Below are positions 32,945 through 41,855 of a stretch of 64,000 nucleotides of DNA, piece by piece (position 1 is the first letter of the stretch; the number at the start of each line of letters is the position of its first letter). This stretch comes from Pasteurella sp049941595 (GTDB lineage: Bacteria > Pseudomonadota > Gammaproteobacteria > Enterobacterales > Pasteurellaceae). The position numbers and the translations under genes were made by a program. The notes under the pieces were generated by a model, which worked only from the letters and a program-made list of their open reading frames with translations, had not been told where the DNA came from and did not search any database. The DNA lies in NCBI GenBank assembly GCA_049941595.1, contig JBNFNA010000002.1, positions 1 through 64,000 on the forward strand, written 5' to 3'.

Positions 32945-34195
32945 ATGACAAATCAAAACCCCGTTCTTACAGAACAAAATCAGGCTAAACAAGCATTTGT
33001 TGGCTTACAAATGCTCTTCGTTGCATTTGGTGCCTTAGTATTAGTGCCACTTATTACTGGTTTAAATCCGAATACTGCATTATTAACAGCTGGTATCGGT
33101 ACGTTATTATTCCAATTATGTACTGGCCGACAAGTCCCTATTTTCCTTGCATCCTCTTTCGCCTTCATTGCACCTATTCAATATGGTGTAGCGACTTGGG
33201 GCATTGCAACAACAATGGGGGGCTTAGTTTTCACTGGTTTTGTGTATTTTGCACTAAGTACTTTAGTGAAATTAAAAGGTGCAGGAGCATTACAAAAAGT
33301 CTTCCCACCAGTTGTTGTTGGCCCAGTAATTATCATAATCGGTATGGGACTCGCGCCTGTTGCTGTTGATATGGCACTAGGCAAAAACGGTAACTATGAA
33401 TACAACGATGCCGTGCTTGTGTCGATGGTCACTTTGCTTACCACCTTATCTGTTGCCGTCTTTGCTAAAGGGATAATGAAACTCATCCCAATTATGTTCG
33501 GTATTACTGTGGGTTATGTGCTGTGCTTATTCTTAGGTTTGATCGACTTTAAACCTGTGTTAGATGCCCCTTGGTTTAGCGTGCCTGAAATCACCACACC
33601 AGAATTCAAATTGGAAGCAATTCTTTATTTATTACCTATTGCAATTGCACCAGCCGTAGAACACGTAGGTGGGATTATGGCGATTAGCTCGGTGACAGGT
33701 AAAGATTTCCTACAAAAACCAGGTTTGCACCGCACTTTATTAGGTGATGGTATCGCAACTAGTGCGGCTTCCTTCTTAGGTGGTCCACCAAACACTACTT
33801 ACGCAGAAGTTACCGGAGCAGTAATGCTTACACGTAACTTTAACCCGAAAATTATGACTTGGGCTGCGGTGTGGGCAATTGTCATTTCATTCTGTGGTAA
33901 AGTGGGTGCGTTCTTATCAACCATTCCAACGATTGTAATGGGGGGTATTATGATGCTCGTCTTCGGTTCAATTGCAGTTGTCGGTATGAGTACATTAATT
34001 CGTGGCAAAGTAGATGTCACAGAAGCACGCAACCTCTGCATTATTTCTGTGGTAATGACATTTGGTATTGGTGGAATGTTTGTAAACTTTGGTGAAGTAT
34101 CATTAAAAGGCATCAGCTTATGTGCTGTGGTTGCCATTTTATTGAACTTAATTTTACCAAAAGCTAAAAACGCACCACTCGAAGAAAATCAATAA
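32945..34195 (+). CDS. uraA: Uracil permease
   Basis: A 416-residue proton symporter of the nucleobase-ascorbate transporter family with about fourteen helices. Family features include LQMLFVAFGALVLVPL (about 20-35) and the substrate-site segments IAIAPAVEHVGGIMAI (about 234-249) and GGPPNTTYAEVTGAV (about 279-293). AGAGAGTTG precedes the start. With upp it forms the uracil salvage unit (import, then conversion to UMP). A hairpin follows before hda. Confidence 0.96.
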   Translation: MTNQNPVLTEQNQAKQAFVGLQMLFVAFGALVLVPLITGLNPNTALLTAGIGTLLFQLCTGRQVPIFLASSFAFIAPIQYGVATWGIATTMGGLVFTGFVYFALSTLVKLKGAGALQKVFPPVVVGPVIIIIGMGLAPVAVDMALGKNGNYEYNDAVLVSMVTLLTTLSVAVFAKGIMKLIPIMFGITVGYVLCLFLGLIDFKPVLDAPWFSVPEITTPEFKLEAILYLLPIAIAPAVEHVGGIMAISSVTGKDFLQKPGLHRTLLGDGIATSAASFLGGPPNTTYAEVTGAVMLTRNFNPKIMTWAAVWAIVISFCGKVGAFLSTIPTIVMGGIMMLVFGSIAVVGMSTLIRGKVDVTEARNLCIISVVMTFGIGGMFVNFGEVSLKGISLCAVVAILLNLILPKAKNAPLEENQ

Positions 34196-34203
34196 TACAA
34201 AAT

Positions 34204-34233
34204 AAGGGTTAAGTCTTGCTTAACCCTTCGTTT
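34204..34233 (+). terminator. uraA terminator
   Basis: AAGGGTTAAG (34204-34213), loop TCTTG, CTTAACCCTT (34219-34228), then CGTTTTT. It separates uraA from hda. Confidence 0.88.
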
Positions 34234-34281
34234 TTCGTTTATTCTTATTGCTCTTTTTGAATATTTTATATAGGTCTTTTT

Positions 34282-34980
34282 TTGTTAGAGAAGCAATTAC
34301 TCTTACCTATTCATCAAATTGATGATGAAACATTAGATAACTTTTTTCCCGACAATAATTTATTGTTGCTTAATTCTCTGCATAAAAATTTTGCTTCGCC
34401 TGAACAACAATTTTTCTATATTTGGGGAGAGCAAAGCAGTGGTAAAAGCCATTTGCTTAAAGCGATTTCTAACCATTTTTTCTTACAACAACGCCCTGCA
34501 ATCTACGTACCGCTTGAAAAATCTTGCTATTTTTCACCCGCAGTTTTGGAAAATTTAGAATACCAACAGGTGGTATGCTTAGATGATTTACACACTGTGA
34601 TTGGCAATGACGAATGGGAATTAGCAATTTTTGATCTATTCAATCGGATCAAAGAAGTAGGTAAAACGCTCTTACTGATTAGTGCAAATCAGTCCCCCAC
34701 TGCACTACCTGTGAAATTGCCTGACCTCGCATCTCGCTTGCGTTGGGGAGAAATTTATCAGCTGACACCACTCAACGATGTACAAAAAATCCAAGTACTA
34801 CAAAAGAATGCGAAAGAACGCGGCATCGAATTACCCGATGAAACAGCAAACTTCTTACTTAAACGCCTTGAAAGAGATATGCAAACTTTGTTTAATGCAC
34901 TTGCTCAACTCGACCAAGCATCGTTACAAGCACAACGTAAGCTCACCATTCCTTTTGTGAAAGAGATTCTAAAATTATAA
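34282..34980 (+). CDS. hda: DnaA regulatory inactivator Hda
   Basis: This AAA+ protein, bound to the sliding clamp, stimulates ATP hydrolysis by DnaA and so prevents re-initiation. The 232 residues include the clamp-binding N-terminus (QLLLPI, residues 5-10), a Walker-A-like loop GEQSSGKSHLL (about 49-59), VCLDDLHTVIGN (about 98-109) and the sensor/arginine region PDLASRLRWGEIY (about 148-160). The start is a TTG with AGG upstream; no ATG or GTG precedes the clamp-binding segment. H. influenzae and E. coli have the gene next to uracil genes too. Confidence 0.93.
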   Translation: MLEKQLLLPIHQIDDETLDNFFPDNNLLLLNSLHKNFASPEQQFFYIWGEQSSGKSHLLKAISNHFFLQQRPAIYVPLEKSCYFSPAVLENLEYQQVVCLDDLHTVIGNDEWELAIFDLFNRIKEVGKTLLLISANQSPTALPVKLPDLASRLRWGEIYQLTPLNDVQKIQVLQKNAKERGIELPDETANFLLKRLERDMQTLFNALAQLDQASLQAQRKLTIPFVKEILKL

Positions 34981-35012
34981 AAAACCACCGCACTTTTCAG
35001 TACAATGGTTTT
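34981..35012. terminator. Possible bidirectional terminator between hda and the lipoprotein gene
   Basis: AAAACCA (34981-34987) and TGGTTTT (35006-35012) flank an uptake signal core. The 7-bp stem with an 18-base loop is weak. Confidence 0.4.
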
Positions 35013-35037
35013 CATTTTATCTTAGCGATAATAACCC

Positions 35038-35322
35038 TTAACGATAATGACCATAGTGATAACCAACACTCGGCATCACAACTATTGGTCGAGTATAGGT
35101 AGGCACTTTATCTTGCTTCGCTTTTGAATCACTCGCATTCAAAGGGACTTCTACTGTATCAGAATAGGCTTTTTTCTTGTGCGTAGGTACAGTATCTCCT
35201 GACATCACTTTTTGCTGATATTCCTCAAGTGCTTTGTGATCTAACATTATCGGTGCTTCTGGCTGTTTTGCTGAACAAGCATAGAGCGAGAATAACATAA
35301 ATACGGTGAGGATTTTTTTCAT
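35038..35322 (-). CDS. Very small lipoprotein, unknown function
   Basis: 94 residues. KKILTVFMLFSLYAC gives lipidation at about Cys16. The mature peptide is lysine- and aspartate-rich and ends in GYHYGHYR, a short aromatic/histidine tail. I recognise no family. It is the last of three closely spaced minus-strand genes (gaps of about 11 bases each), so it probably shares a transcript with the exported protein next to it. Small envelope lipoproteins of this kind are often membrane stabilisers or assembly helpers, but that is only a guess. Confidence 0.7.
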   Translation of the reverse strand: MKKILTVFMLFSLYACSAKQPEAPIMLDHKALEEYQQKVMSGDTVPTHKKKAYSDTVEVPLNASDSKAKQDKVPTYTRPIVVMPSVGYHYGHYR

Positions 35323-35333
35323 CGATTACTTCC

Positions 35334-35942
35334 TTATTTGCAAATCACCTTCGATAGCATATTTGCACGTTTTTGAATATTTTTACCCGCTAATGATTTC
35401 CCTTCTTTTTGCTCCTGTGCTTGTACCTTTTCTGCTAACGCCTCATCTTGGATGTAGAAAACAGGTACATATTGCATATTTTTAGGGGCTTCTTGAGCAT
35501 TGACATTTGCAGTTGCAATATTAGTGTAATACTCTTCTTTCTTTTTCGGCTGTATGTAATAAGTTGTCGCATCGGTGACATCGACACCCGTCTCATTTTT
35601 GAAGCCATAACAAATACCACCGCCAGATTCAAAAATCGTATGTGACGATCTAGATTCATTAATTTCATAAACTTCAAATTCGATGCTTTGCCCTAATGCT
35701 GCTGCATCTTGCTCATTCTTATTTGGGTTTAAGCTTCTTGTACCATTGCGGTTGACGTAAGTGACAGTTTCTTCACCTCCGGTTTCCACAAAAGTTGCTT
35801 TCTCTGGCTGAGCAATTTTAGAAAAATCATTCTTAAACTGCCTCACATTTTCCTCTGTAATGCTAATAACCAGAGGTGGTTGTGCTAATGCTGTACTAGA
35901 GAGCAAGAAACAACCCCAAAAGACAAAATTTTTGGAAGACAT
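35334..35942 (-). CDS. Exported protein of unknown function
   Basis: 202 residues with a short signal peptide (FVFWGCFLLSSTALA, cleaved after about residue 20). The mature domain has two cysteines (GGGICYGFKN near 112 and the terminal KVICK), a glycine-glutamate rich region and a helical, lysine-rich C-terminal third. I recognise no family. The tight spacing with the downstream lipoprotein gene suggests that the two act together in the envelope. A ribosome site AAAGAGAAT precedes ATG. Confidence 0.75.
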   Translation of the reverse strand: MSSKNFVFWGCFLLSSTALAQPPLVISITEENVRQFKNDFSKIAQPEKATFVETGGEETVTYVNRNGTRSLNPNKNEQDAAALGQSIEFEVYEINESRSSHTIFESGGGICYGFKNETGVDVTDATTYYIQPKKKEEYYTNIATANVNAQEAPKNMQYVPVFYIQDEALAEKVQAQEQKEGKSLAGKNIQKRANMLSKVICK

Positions 35943-35953
35943 TATAATTCTCT

Positions 35954-36349
35954 TTATTCTATTTCGTATAATTCTAATGGAAGATTGTCGGGATCTTTGA
36001 AAAAGGTAAAACGCCGCCCTGTTAAAGGATCAATCCTAATCGGCTCACTTTCAATATTATTATTTTGCAAAAAGCCAATTGCACTATCGATATCCTGCAC
36101 TTGAAAAGCGAGATGCCTTAAACCACAGGCTTCAGGATGAGTCAAACGTAAAGGAGGATTAGAAAAAGAAAATAGTTCTAGTTGGTTACCATCCTTGAAA
36201 CGCAAGTCTAGTTTATAACTATTACGTTCTTCACGATAGGTTTCCTGAATTATGTCAGCTCCAAGAATTTTTGTGTAAAAATGCTTAGACTTTTCATAAT
36301 CAGAAACAATAATGGCGATATGATGCACGCCGACGATAGGAAAGCTCAC
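35954..36349 (-). CDS. gloA2: Glyoxalase/VOC-superfamily protein, YaeR (GloA2) type
   Basis: A 131-residue single-domain metalloprotein. VHHIAIIVSDYEKSKHFYTKILG (residues 8-30), LELFSFSNPPLRLTHPEACGLRHLAFQV (about 57-84) and RRFTFFKDPDNLPLELYE (about 112-129) match YaeR of E. coli closely. Metal ligands are expected at His9/10, His79 and Glu127. YaeR's substrate is not established; methylglyoxal detoxification is usually assumed. It leads the three-gene minus-strand run. A PurR-like half-conserved palindrome (36403-36418) lies upstream. Confidence 0.88.
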   Translation of the reverse strand: MSFPIVGVHHIAIIVSDYEKSKHFYTKILGADIIQETYREERNSYKLDLRFKDGNQLELFSFSNPPLRLTHPEACGLRHLAFQVQDIDSAIGFLQNNNIESEPIRIDPLTGRRFTFFKDPDNLPLELYEIE

Positions 36350-36462
36350 TTTATTTCCTTCAATGCCCCGAGTTTATTATATTTATTGTTTAGCTCTTCA
36401 GGGAGCAAACGCTTGCATAATACCAAATGCCACAAAGAAAACGCAACACTTTTTAACCAACT

Positions 36463-36501
36463 AACAAAAAGCCTGTATTTTATTTAATAAATACAGGCTT
36501 T
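36463..36501 (-). terminator. Terminator of the ccm operon
   Basis: AAAGCCTGTATTT (36468-36480) pairs perfectly with AAATACAGGCTTT (36489-36501); on the minus strand TTTTTGTT follows. It lies just after the last ccm gene. Confidence 0.93.
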
Positions 36502-36509
36502 CATACAAG

Positions 36510-37403
36510 CTATTTTTTGTTTGCTTCTTGTTCTTGATGTGAAGCTCTCGCTGACTCGATACTTCGTTGGATCAGTTCAGTGCGAGGGTCATCTTCTGGT
36601 AACAAACGTAGCATCATCGCCCAAGTCACTGCTGCCATTTTATAGTCTTCAACCTCAAAGTAGCGGAAAGCAAGTAAACCGAGTGCCTCTAAATTAGCGT
36701 GATCTTTACGAATCACTTCTTTCAACAATTCATCGCCTTTGCTTTTATCTGTTGGATCTTCAGAAAACATTAGAATACGAGCATAGGCTAATTTATATTC
36801 TAAATTGTCTGGCTCTAACTTATTTGCTCTTGCATAGCTGTCCAACGCAAGTTGTGCTTTATTGGTGTTCATTGCAATTTGACCGAGTAACCACCAGCCT
36901 TTTGCATCATCTGGCGATTTCTGTAAATGCAAGCGTTGAGCAATTGCAAATTGTTGTAGCTCTGCATCCGTTAATGGATTATTTTTCTCATCTTTAATAC
37001 GCTCATAAAAGTGCGGTAGTTTTTGGTAAGTTTTTGTTAGCATATCTTCCGATTTCCACGAACCCACTCCCATATAGAAAATGACAGAAATAATTGCCAA
37101 CGCCAAAAAGCCAGAAATAAACCACAGTTTGCCGTAATACTTTTGCTCTGCTTGCACATTGTTTTTTTGCGCCGGAATATCTTCCAATAAGGATTGCTGC
37201 AATTCCTGTTTCAATGTTTCAGCATTTGTTAATAAGCCTTGTGCTTCATCTCGCTCGATTTCAGCTAAACGTTGAAAATAAAGCGCTTTGTTAAGCTCAT
37301 CACGTTTAACTGACTGTGTTTTTATTTGGTTTTTTAATAGTGGATAAAAACAGATGACTGCAACCGCAAAACTTAATAGCAGTACACTTAACCAAAAAAT
37401 CAT
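36510..37403 (-). CDS. ccmI: Cytochrome c maturation protein CcmI
   Basis: A 297-residue chaperone that holds apocytochrome c for the CcmF/H lyase. It has two membrane helices (about 3-22 and 93-113) with a cytosolic helical loop between them, then a periplasmic TPR domain (DDAKGWWLLGQIAMNTNKAQLALDSYARA, about 158-186, and ALGLLAFRYFEVEDYKMAAVTWAMML, about 241-266). The start overlaps the ccmH stop by one base. It is the last gene of the nine-gene operon. It is paralogous to nrfG 14 kb away. Confidence 0.93.
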   Translation of the reverse strand: MIFWLSVLLLSFAVAVICFYPLLKNQIKTQSVKRDELNKALYFQRLAEIERDEAQGLLTNAETLKQELQQSLLEDIPAQKNNVQAEQKYYGKLWFISGFLALAIISVIFYMGVGSWKSEDMLTKTYQKLPHFYERIKDEKNNPLTDAELQQFAIAQRLHLQKSPDDAKGWWLLGQIAMNTNKAQLALDSYARANKLEPDNLEYKLAYARILMFSEDPTDKSKGDELLKEVIRKDHANLEALGLLAFRYFEVEDYKMAAVTWAMMLRLLPEDDPRTELIQRSIESARASHQEQEANKK

Positions 37404-37858
37404 TATTCTTTCTCTTCTAATATTTTTTTCAAACGCTCTAATTCTTCAGCGCTTAAATTAGGCTCAACAGCTTGCTCTTTTGCTTTCGTTTTGCGACGAA
37501 AGAGAACAATCACTCCAATCACAACTAATAATGCAGGAACTACCCATAAAGCAATAGTCGCAGCTGTCAATGGCGGAGCATAGGTTACAAAATTGCCATA
37601 ACGCTCCACCATATAATTAACAACATCTTGCTTTGAATTACCTTCTTGTAATAATTCAAATACTTTATGGCGCATATCCACTGCGATTGTTGCGTTAGAA
37701 TCCGCAATGTTATTGTTTTGACATTGAGGACAGCGCAACTCTTTTGTCAATTCGTGGTAATCTTTTTCTTGTTGTTGAGAGCTAAACTCAAGTGCATCAA
37801 TTGCAGCAAAAGTAGAAACACTAAACAACAATAGGATAAGTGCGGTTAATTTTTTCAT
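37403..37858 (-). CDS. ccmH: Cytochrome c maturation protein CcmH
   Basis: A 151-residue membrane-anchored thiol protein of the lyase complex, with a signal peptide (KKLTALILLLFSVSTFA), the redox motif LRCPQCQNNNIADSN (about 42-56) and a C-terminal helix (about 97-120). ATG at 37858 shares one base with the ccmG stop. In E. coli, CcmH is a fusion of this part with CcmI; here they are separate, as in H. influenzae. Confidence 0.94.
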   Translation of the reverse strand: MKKLTALILLLFSVSTFAAIDALEFSSQQQEKDYHELTKELRCPQCQNNNIADSNATIAVDMRHKVFELLQEGNSKQDVVNYMVERYGNFVTYAPPLTAATIALWVVPALLVVIGVIVLFRRKTKAKEQAVEPNLSAEELERLKKILEEKE

Positions 37859-38403
37859 TAATTTGCCTCGAGTAATTTTTGATAAATCGGTTGCAGCTTC
37901 TCTCTCCATACCTTTTCATTCACATCTCCAGCATAGCGATAATGAATAATTCCTTTCCCATCGACAATAAATGTTTCTGGTGCCCCATACACACCTAAAT
38001 CTAAACCAAATGACCCTTTTTCATCTTTTAATACAACTTGATATGGGTTGCCTAAATCTTTTAACCACTTTATGGCATTCACAGTTTTATCTTTATAATC
38101 TAAGCCAATAATGGTAATACCTTCAGCAGCAAGTTTATTTAGGTATTGGTGTTCCGCATAGCAAGTTGGACACCAAGTAGCCCATACATTTAAAAGTAAC
38201 GGTTTTCCTTGTTGGAAAAGCGTATTGTCATAAGGTTTCTCTTCAAATAAACCTGGAATCGTTTTATTTGGCACCGGTTTGCCCACAAGAGCAGACTCCA
38301 ATGCCTTTGGATCATCACCCAGTGCATTACGTTGTAGCTGCACTGCAAACGTAATCACAAGAATAAGGAATAAAGCTAAGGGTAAATAAAGCTTTTTATT
38401 CAT
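37858..38403 (-). CDS. ccmG: Thiol:disulfide interchange protein CcmG
   Basis: A 181-residue periplasmic thioredoxin-like protein anchored by one helix (about 5-23). The active site is WCPTC (about 78-82) in NVWATWCPTCYAEHQ, with GAPETFIVDGKGIIHYRYAG (about 136-155) completing the family pattern. It reduces apocytochrome thiols. The start overlaps ccmF by eight bases. It is paralogous to the dsbE gene of the nrf cluster, whose active site reads WCAYC. Confidence 0.94.
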   Translation of the reverse strand: MNKKLYLPLALFLILVITFAVQLQRNALGDDPKALESALVGKPVPNKTIPGLFEEKPYDNTLFQQGKPLLLNVWATWCPTCYAEHQYLNKLAAEGITIIGLDYKDKTVNAIKWLKDLGNPYQVVLKDEKGSFGLDLGVYGAPETFIVDGKGIIHYRYAGDVNEKVWREKLQPIYQKLLEAN

Positions 38404-40357
38404 AGTGTTCCCTTTTGTTTAACATTTTTGAAAAACGATAACGACGGTCAAACATACAGAGTAAACCACCTAATGCCATAAATACACCACCGAACCAAAT
38501 CCAGCGAATGAAAGGTTTGTAATATAGACGTAATGCCCAAGAATCGCCACCTAAATTTTCACCTAACGCCACATAAATATCTCGGCTAAATCCCCAATCA
38601 ATTGCAGCTTCAGTCATTGTCATTTTACTGACGGTGTAAAAACGTTTTTCCGCAAATAACACAGCTTCAACTTTACCATCTTTAGAAATATCAACTTGTG
38701 CTTGCCCGCCTAAATAGTTTGGCCCGTTGGCTTCAGTAATACCTTTAAACGTAAATTGATAATCTGCGATATTCACAGAATCACCCACATTCATACGTAC
38801 ATCACGCTCAACACTATAATTCTGGCTAAATGCAATCCCCCATACCGACATCGCAACGCCTAAATGCGCAAGCGCCATCCCCCAATGTGAACGTGATAAT
38901 TTAGTCAATCCAACAAAGAAAGAATAACGGTGTGTCGCACGTTGTTGCAATTCGTATAAACTTAACACTGCAATAAAGACAACCATCATTACACCTAATA
39001 CAGAGCTAACTGTAACTTTATCTTGCAAGAGATAAGGCAATGCAAAACCAGCAATCAGCATAATCACAAGGCTAATAATCACAGGCGTACGAATTGCTGA
39101 AAACTCATCACGGCGCCATTTCACTAATGGTCCAATCCCCAATAACAATGAGAATGGGATCATAATAATCAAGAACATCTGATCAAAAAACGGCGCACCA
39201 ACAGAAATCGTCCCCATTCCTAATTGCTTATGCACTAATGGTAATAATGTACCTAAGAAAACCACTGAAAGTGCGGTCATTAATAAAATATTATTTAATA
39301 ACAGCATACTTTCACGGGAATAACGCTCTGCATTATCACGTGAACGAATTTGACTGCCCTTATAAGCATATAGCGCTAATGAACCGCCAATCACGACGAT
39401 TAAGTAAGCTAAAATATACAAACCACGTGTTGGATCAGAAGCAAAGGCGTGTACTGACACCAAAATGCCTGAACGCACGAGGAAAGTACCCAATAAACAC
39501 AATGAGAAGGCTAATATCGCTAATAATACTGTCCAAGCTTTGAAAGAACCACGTTTCTCGGTGACGGCTAAAGAGTGCAATAGTGCTGTACCTGCAATCC
39601 AAGGCATAAATGAGGCATTTTCTACGGGATCCCAGAACCACCAGCCGCCCCAGCCAAGTTCATAATACGCCCACCACGATCCTAATACGATGCCTAGGGT
39701 TAAAAAGACCCAAGCCGCCATTGTCCAAGGACGTGACCATCTTGCCCACGCCGTATCTAGTTTGCCAGTCATTAAAGAAGCAATCGCAAAAGCAAATGCC
39801 ACAGAAAAACCTACATACCCCATATAAAGCAACGGCGGGTGGAAAATCAATCCAACGTCTTGTAATAATGGGTTTAACTCTTTGCCGTCAACTGGTAAAT
39901 CTGGGAAAGTGCGGTCAAAAGGGTTTGAAGTAAATAAAACAAAAACGAGGAAACCAATACTGATAATCCCCATAATGCCTAAGACACGAGCTACTGCTTC
40001 TTGTGGTAATTGCTTACTAAATAAAGCAACTGCTGCCCCCCATAAGGTCAACAACCAAATCCACAGTAATAAAGAACCTTCGTGTGAACCCCAAACCGCA
40101 GATAGGCGATAATGTAAAGGTAAATTCGTATTTGAGTTATTCACAATGTATTGCACTGAAAAATCATTCACTGCAAATAAATAAAACAAGGCAACAAATG
40201 CCACGCTTAAACTAATAAATAAACCATAAGTCATTGGGCGAGCTAAAGACATTAATTGTACATTGCCTTTTTCTGCCCCCCATAAAGGAAAAACTGCCAC
40301 CAGCAACGCGATGGCAAGACTTAAAGCTAAAGCATAATTTCCTAATTCTGCGATCAT
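38396..40357 (-). CDS. ccmF: Cytochrome c heme lyase CcmF
   Basis: A 653-residue polytopic membrane protein that reduces heme, takes it from CcmE and ligates it to apocytochrome c. The tryptophan-rich segment GWGGWWFWDPVENASFMPW (about 228-246), the upstream WGSHEGSLLLW (about 88-98) and GVGMAVW-like histidine regions are conserved. It has about fifteen helices. The start overlaps ccmE by four bases. Residue-for-residue similarity to NrfE in this window is high around the WWD region. Confidence 0.96.
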   Translation of the reverse strand: MIAELGNYALALSLAIALLVAVFPLWGAEKGNVQLMSLARPMTYGLFISLSVAFVALFYLFAVNDFSVQYIVNNSNTNLPLHYRLSAVWGSHEGSLLLWIWLLTLWGAAVALFSKQLPQEAVARVLGIMGIISIGFLVFVLFTSNPFDRTFPDLPVDGKELNPLLQDVGLIFHPPLLYMGYVGFSVAFAFAIASLMTGKLDTAWARWSRPWTMAAWVFLTLGIVLGSWWAYYELGWGGWWFWDPVENASFMPWIAGTALLHSLAVTEKRGSFKAWTVLLAILAFSLCLLGTFLVRSGILVSVHAFASDPTRGLYILAYLIVVIGGSLALYAYKGSQIRSRDNAERYSRESMLLLNNILLMTALSVVFLGTLLPLVHKQLGMGTISVGAPFFDQMFLIIMIPFSLLLGIGPLVKWRRDEFSAIRTPVIISLVIMLIAGFALPYLLQDKVTVSSVLGVMMVVFIAVLSLYELQQRATHRYSFFVGLTKLSRSHWGMALAHLGVAMSVWGIAFSQNYSVERDVRMNVGDSVNIADYQFTFKGITEANGPNYLGGQAQVDISKDGKVEAVLFAEKRFYTVSKMTMTEAAIDWGFSRDIYVALGENLGGDSWALRLYYKPFIRWIWFGGVFMALGGLLCMFDRRYRFSKMLNKREHYE

Positions 40358-40893
40358 TTTTGACCTTCTTGTGTGTATTTCTGTCCGTAAGCTTTTTCTT
40401 GACGATCACGCTCACTTTCACCTTTCAAATCAGTCATTCCCATTGGCTTATGCACTTTTTGCATTTGTGCATCTAATTCTGGTGGAACATAATTTTCATC
40501 GTGTTTTGCCAATACTTCTGTCGCTTCAAGCAATGTTGGGCCTCTTAATACACCTTGTGCCACGATGCCTTGCCCTTCACGGAATAAATCTGGAAGAATA
40601 CCTTCATATTGCACAGTAATTGAAGGTCCTATATCGTTCAGATCAAACTTCACCTTTAAGCTCTTTGGATCACGTTCTACCGTACCGGCAACCACCATTC
40701 CACCAACACGAATACGTTGACCTACTTCTGGTTTTTGTGATGCATCATCATTTTTACCATAAACAACTTCAGAAGGTGTGTAGAATAAGTCAATGTTCTG
40801 ACGTAGCGCATATAAAATCAATGCAGAAGCAATCGAAACGCCAAATAAAATGAAAAAAACAACCATCATTCTCGATTTGCGTCTTGGTGTCAT
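40354..40893 (-). CDS. ccmE: Periplasmic heme chaperone CcmE
   Basis: A 179-residue protein anchored by one helix (about 9-28), with an OB-fold that binds heme covalently through the histidine in LAKHDENYVPP (His131, with Tyr135 following). It transfers heme from CcmC to CcmF. The C-terminus is a flexible charged tail. Overlaps with both neighbours by four bases show translational coupling. Confidence 0.96.
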   Translation of the reverse strand: MTPRRKSRMMVVFFILFGVSIASALILYALRQNIDLFYTPSEVVYGKNDDASQKPEVGQRIRVGGMVVAGTVERDPKSLKVKFDLNDIGPSITVQYEGILPDLFREGQGIVAQGVLRGPTLLEATEVLAKHDENYVPPELDAQMQKVHKPMGMTDLKGESERDRQEKAYGQKYTQEGQK

Positions 40894-41093
40894 AGCGCCC
40901 CCTTCACATTCGCTTGTTGCAATCTTTCTTCACGTTGTTGCTCACGTAAAACATCTTTTAACACTTTTTTTCTTGCGCCCACGCTTTGAATAATTAATCC
41001 GACAATCGTAATAAAACAAATAAAATAGGAAAACCACACATAGAAGCCATAGCCTCCCATATTGAAAAAATCACTCCAACTTTCGAAAAACAT
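40890..41093 (-). CDS. ccmD: Heme exporter protein CcmD
   Basis: A 67-residue single-helix membrane protein (helix about 15-37, with the typical GGYGFYVWFSYFICF pattern) and a basic cytosolic tail. It helps release holo-CcmE from the CcmABC complex. Confidence 0.92.
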   Translation of the reverse strand: MFFESWSDFFNMGGYGFYVWFSYFICFITIVGLIIQSVGARKKVLKDVLREQQREERLQQANVKGAL

Positions 41094-41102
41094 ATTTTCC
41101 CC

Positions 41103-41843
41103 CTATTTCAATTCTGCTGCTAATGCTCTTACCCAAGGACGTTTGCTGTCATCTTTCAACAATGCCGCACGATAACGTACTAAGGTCAGCCAAATATAAA
41201 GCATCATAAATCCGAAAATACATAAAATTAATGGAATTAACATCGGTGTCGCAATTGATGGTTTCTCAAATTTTGTGATACTTGCGCCTTGATGTAAGGT
41301 ATTCCACCATTCTACCGAGAAGTGAATAATTGGTAAGTTAATCACTCCAACAATACATAAAATACCAGCCGCTTTTGCACCGACCGCACTATCTTGGAAC
41401 GCAGAATAAAGTGCCATCACGCCTAAATATAAGAAAAATAAAATAAGTTCAGCGGTTAAACGTGCGTCCCACACCCACCAAGCACCCCACATTGGTTTGC
41501 CCCAGATTGCACCTGTGACTAAGGCAAGGAAGGTAAATAATGCACCAATCGGTGCCATTGCAATCATTGCTAAATGGGCTTGTTTAATTTGCCAAACTAA
41601 CGCAACAAATGCGGCTATTGCCATTGAGCCATAAACACCCATTGACCAAATTGCTGTTGGTACGTGCACATACATAATTCGGAAACTATTCCCTTGCTGA
41701 TAATCAGCTGGTGCAAATGCAAGCCCCCACACAATCCCCACCGCTAAAAGAAGTGCGGTCAAAATTGCGGTAATGGGTAGAAACTTACCACACAAATGAT
41801 ATTGCGTTTCAGATTTTGCATAAGGATGTAACCACTTCCACAT
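41103..41843 (-). CDS. ccmC: Heme-handling protein CcmC
   Basis: A 246-residue membrane protein with six helices. The heme-binding WGKPMWGAWWVWDARLTAELI (about 114-134; the WWD domain) and the flanking histidines (VHVPTAIWSMGVYG at about 60, and IHFSVEWWNTLHQGAS at about 173) are conserved. It loads heme onto CcmE. Ten bases separate it from ccmD. Confidence 0.96.
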   Translation of the reverse strand: MWKWLHPYAKSETQYHLCGKFLPITAILTALLLAVGIVWGLAFAPADYQQGNSFRIMYVHVPTAIWSMGVYGSMAIAAFVALVWQIKQAHLAMIAMAPIGALFTFLALVTGAIWGKPMWGAWWVWDARLTAELILFFLYLGVMALYSAFQDSAVGAKAAGILCIVGVINLPIIHFSVEWWNTLHQGASITKFEKPSIATPMLIPLILCIFGFMMLYIWLTLVRYRAALLKDDSKRPWVRALAAELK

Positions 41844-41855
41844 AATGCTTTCCTT

